Shown: positions 62,952 through 64,000 of the stretch, in pieces
How positions within the stretch are numbered: the stretch's first letter is position 1
How the letters are laid out: the number at the start of each line of letters is the position of its first letter
Origin: Candidatus Defluviibacterium haderslevense
Lineage (GTDB): Bacteria > Bacteroidota > Bacteroidia > Chitinophagales > Saprospiraceae
Direction of reading: 5' to 3'
Length of the DNA stretch: 64,000 nt
Assembly: GCA_016712225.1 (NCBI GenBank)
Contig: JADJRL010000003.1
Span: 4,663,501-4,727,500 of the forward strand
Program-made: the position numbers and the translations under genes
The notes under the pieces: generated by a model
Seen by the model: the letters and a program-made list of their open reading frames with translations, nothing else
The model's database searches: none
What the model was told of the DNA's origin: nothing

Positions 62952-63716
62952 ATCTTTTTCTGACCAACTTTTTTGAAATAGGGTTAATTGATCTTGTATT
63001 AATTCCTGTGAACGTTCAGTTAAATACATAGCATCAGTGCTTGCTATTGGATCAAAAAAATGGATATTTATGATGGTTTTAAGTTTAGAGAACGTAATTA
63101 AAAATTGAATTAGCAAATGATCATGTATCCAAAAATCACGTTTAGGATTTTGTAATTCCATTGCAAAAGGCACTACATGAGCATTAGTTTCTGCCGCCGC
63201 TTCAAAGGATCCTTTTTTGAAGGGCAACATAAGCCTATCTACACCAACGGTTCCTTCCGGAAACAAAACAATAGATAATTTTTCTTTTAAATATTTTGAT
63301 ATTAACTCCTTAGCAGATTTCCTGCTGCCTGAATCACTTCGTTCTACAAATATAACCCCTGATAATTGGGCTCCTAGTCCTATTATTGGATATTTCGCAA
63401 CTTCTGCTTTACTGACTGCATAACCATTTTTGACAAAAGAATAAATGATAACAGGATCAATTAATGATCGGTGATTTCCTACATATAAAGTACCCGGAGT
63501 TAAATCAATATTCCCATTTACATGCAATTGAATACCAAGAATTCGGATAGCGATTTTGCACCATTGAGTTCTTAAAAAAAAACCATGGGATTGATTGATT
63601 AACCCTAATTTAATTAAAAGAAAACCTATACCAACAAATAAAATTAAGCTAAGAACCAACAACACTAATCTCAGTGCTCCAAGTAAAAAACTGAGATAAT
63701 ACAATAGAGCGCGCAT
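62922..63716 (-). CDS. 1-acyl-sn-glycerol-3-phosphate acyltransferase (PlsC-like)
   Basis: The 264-residue protein starts with a membrane segment (about 7-35, LGALRLVLLVLSLILFVGIGF). It contains the acyltransferase motifs NHRSLIDP (NHx4D, about 81-87) and FPEGTVG (about 152-158). It adds a second acyl chain to lysophosphatidate in phospholipid synthesis. The start lies 4 bases after the stop of the thioredoxin-like gene, so the two are probably cotranscribed. Confidence 0.85.
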   Translation of the reverse strand: MRALLYYLSFLLGALRLVLLVLSLILFVGIGFLLIKLGLINQSHGFFLRTQWCKIAIRILGIQLHVNGNIDLTPGTLYVGNHRSLIDPVIIYSFVKNGYAVSKAEVAKYPIIGLGAQLSGVIFVERSDSGSRKSAKELISKYLKEKLSIVLFPEGTVGVDRLMLPFKKGSFEAAAETNAHVVPFAMELQNPKRDFWIHDHLLIQFLITFSKLKTIINIHFFDPIASTDAMYLTERSQELIQDQLTLFQKSWSEKDLFPGLRNKV

Positions 63717-63719
63717 GGT

Positions 63720-64000
63720 CTATTGTATTAATTGCAAGGCCTCAGGCACTTTTTTTACGGGCAACTTACAAATTTTATTTCTGCAGACATAAATAAAAGT
63801 TTGACCTTCCTGTTTCTTTTCTTTGAGTAACTCCAAAGTTCCTTCATTCATTCCACCTAATAATATGACACCTGGAGTATAGTTTCGTACCCATTCATTC
63901 CTCAAGTCTGCACTTTGTTCTCCAACTATGGCGACTTCATAATATGGCTTAACAAAAGTGCCCAGAATTCTAACCCAATTGGAATAATATGCCGGAGCGT
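63720..64000 (-). CDS. C-terminal end of a DUF255 / thioredoxin-domain protein (cut by window edge)
   Basis: The visible 93 codons read YYSNWVRILGTFVKPYYEVA, then VGEQSADLRNEWVRNYTPGV, and end with TFIYVCRNKICKLPVKKVPE. The end YVCRNKxCKLPV is typical of the YyaL / spermatogenesis-associated-20 type proteins, which have an N-terminal thioredoxin-like domain and a large helical barrel. That part would lie to the right of the window. The exact function is unknown. Confidence 0.75.
   Translation of the reverse strand, partial: APAYYSNWVRILGTFVKPYYEVAIVGEQSADLRNEWVRNYTPGVILLGGMNEGTLELLKEKKQEGQTFIYVCRNKICKLPVKKVPEALQLIQ

Overview
The window is AT-rich DNA from a member of the Bacteroidota, most likely a Saprospira-like lineage. 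The evidence is type IX secretion (T9SS) sorting domains of type A (genes at 22241, 23911, 45991, 47476 and 57957) and type B (52926), starts that do not depend on Shine-Dalgarno sites, and families typical of that phylum: grasp-with-spasm peptide maturation, a DUF5777 barrel and ArdC/MobA mobile modules. All calls come from reading the sequence and its translations; no database search was run.

The window falls into two halves. About 1-44.3 kb is accessory, mobile DNA. About 44.5-64 kb looks like ordinary chromosome. The boundary is a 3' half of a tRNA-Pro(TGG) gene at 43.23 kb, next to a tyrosine integrase gene. This is how an element that integrated into tRNA-Pro would look. Behind the tRNA fragment lies an unusual tandem array (43.2-44.3 kb) of tRNA T-arm and acceptor 3' fragments. 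Each full unit carries an intrinsic terminator, and six of the seven copies have a 47-bp double-hairpin insertion in the T-loop.

The accessory half has layers. (1) At 2.2-9.3 kb two nearly identical direct repeats (about 597 bp) enclose a MazF-like toxin, a LexA-like repressor with a candidate operator, a small SANT-like protein, a large SF2 helicase with a nuclease-like C-terminus, and a trypsin-like protease. The right-hand repeat is the 3' part of a large serine recombinase operon. (2) At 12.3-20.5 kb is a complete grasp-with-spasm RiPP cluster transcribed leftward: HTH regulator, precursor peptide, a DUF6624-like protein, the ATP-grasp maturase GwsG, a 52-residue overlapping small ORF, the SPASM protein GwsS, a secreted protein, a C39-peptidase ABC exporter and an HlyD adaptor. 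A TraG/VirD4-like ATPase gene lies intact on one side (11.0 kb) and decayed on the other (21.7 kb). (3) At 22.2-27.0 kb are two T9SS-exported proteins, one an M36-like metalloprotease. (4) At 27.8-36.1 kb is a mobilisation module: RadC-like, ArdC antirestriction, membrane protein, lipoprotein, a 54-residue membrane miniprotein, coupling ATPase, MobC-like and MobA-like relaxase. Structured non-coding DNA lies on both sides. (5) At 36.3-43.1 kb is a cargo and integrase zone: a TPR protein directly abutting a PD-(D/E)XK-like protein, an FRG-domain protein with a small N-domain relative, three decayed integrase tails, and the resident integrase.

The chromosomal half carries a Fic protein, tandem T9SS beta-propeller-like paralogues, an AlkD-like DNA repair protein, a haem protein with its barrel partner, a type B T9SS PKD protein, homogentisate dioxygenase, an OsmC-like protein, a secreted reprolysin-like protease, initiator tRNA-Met, the msrA-msrB pair, an acyltransferase, and the end of a thioredoxin-like protein.
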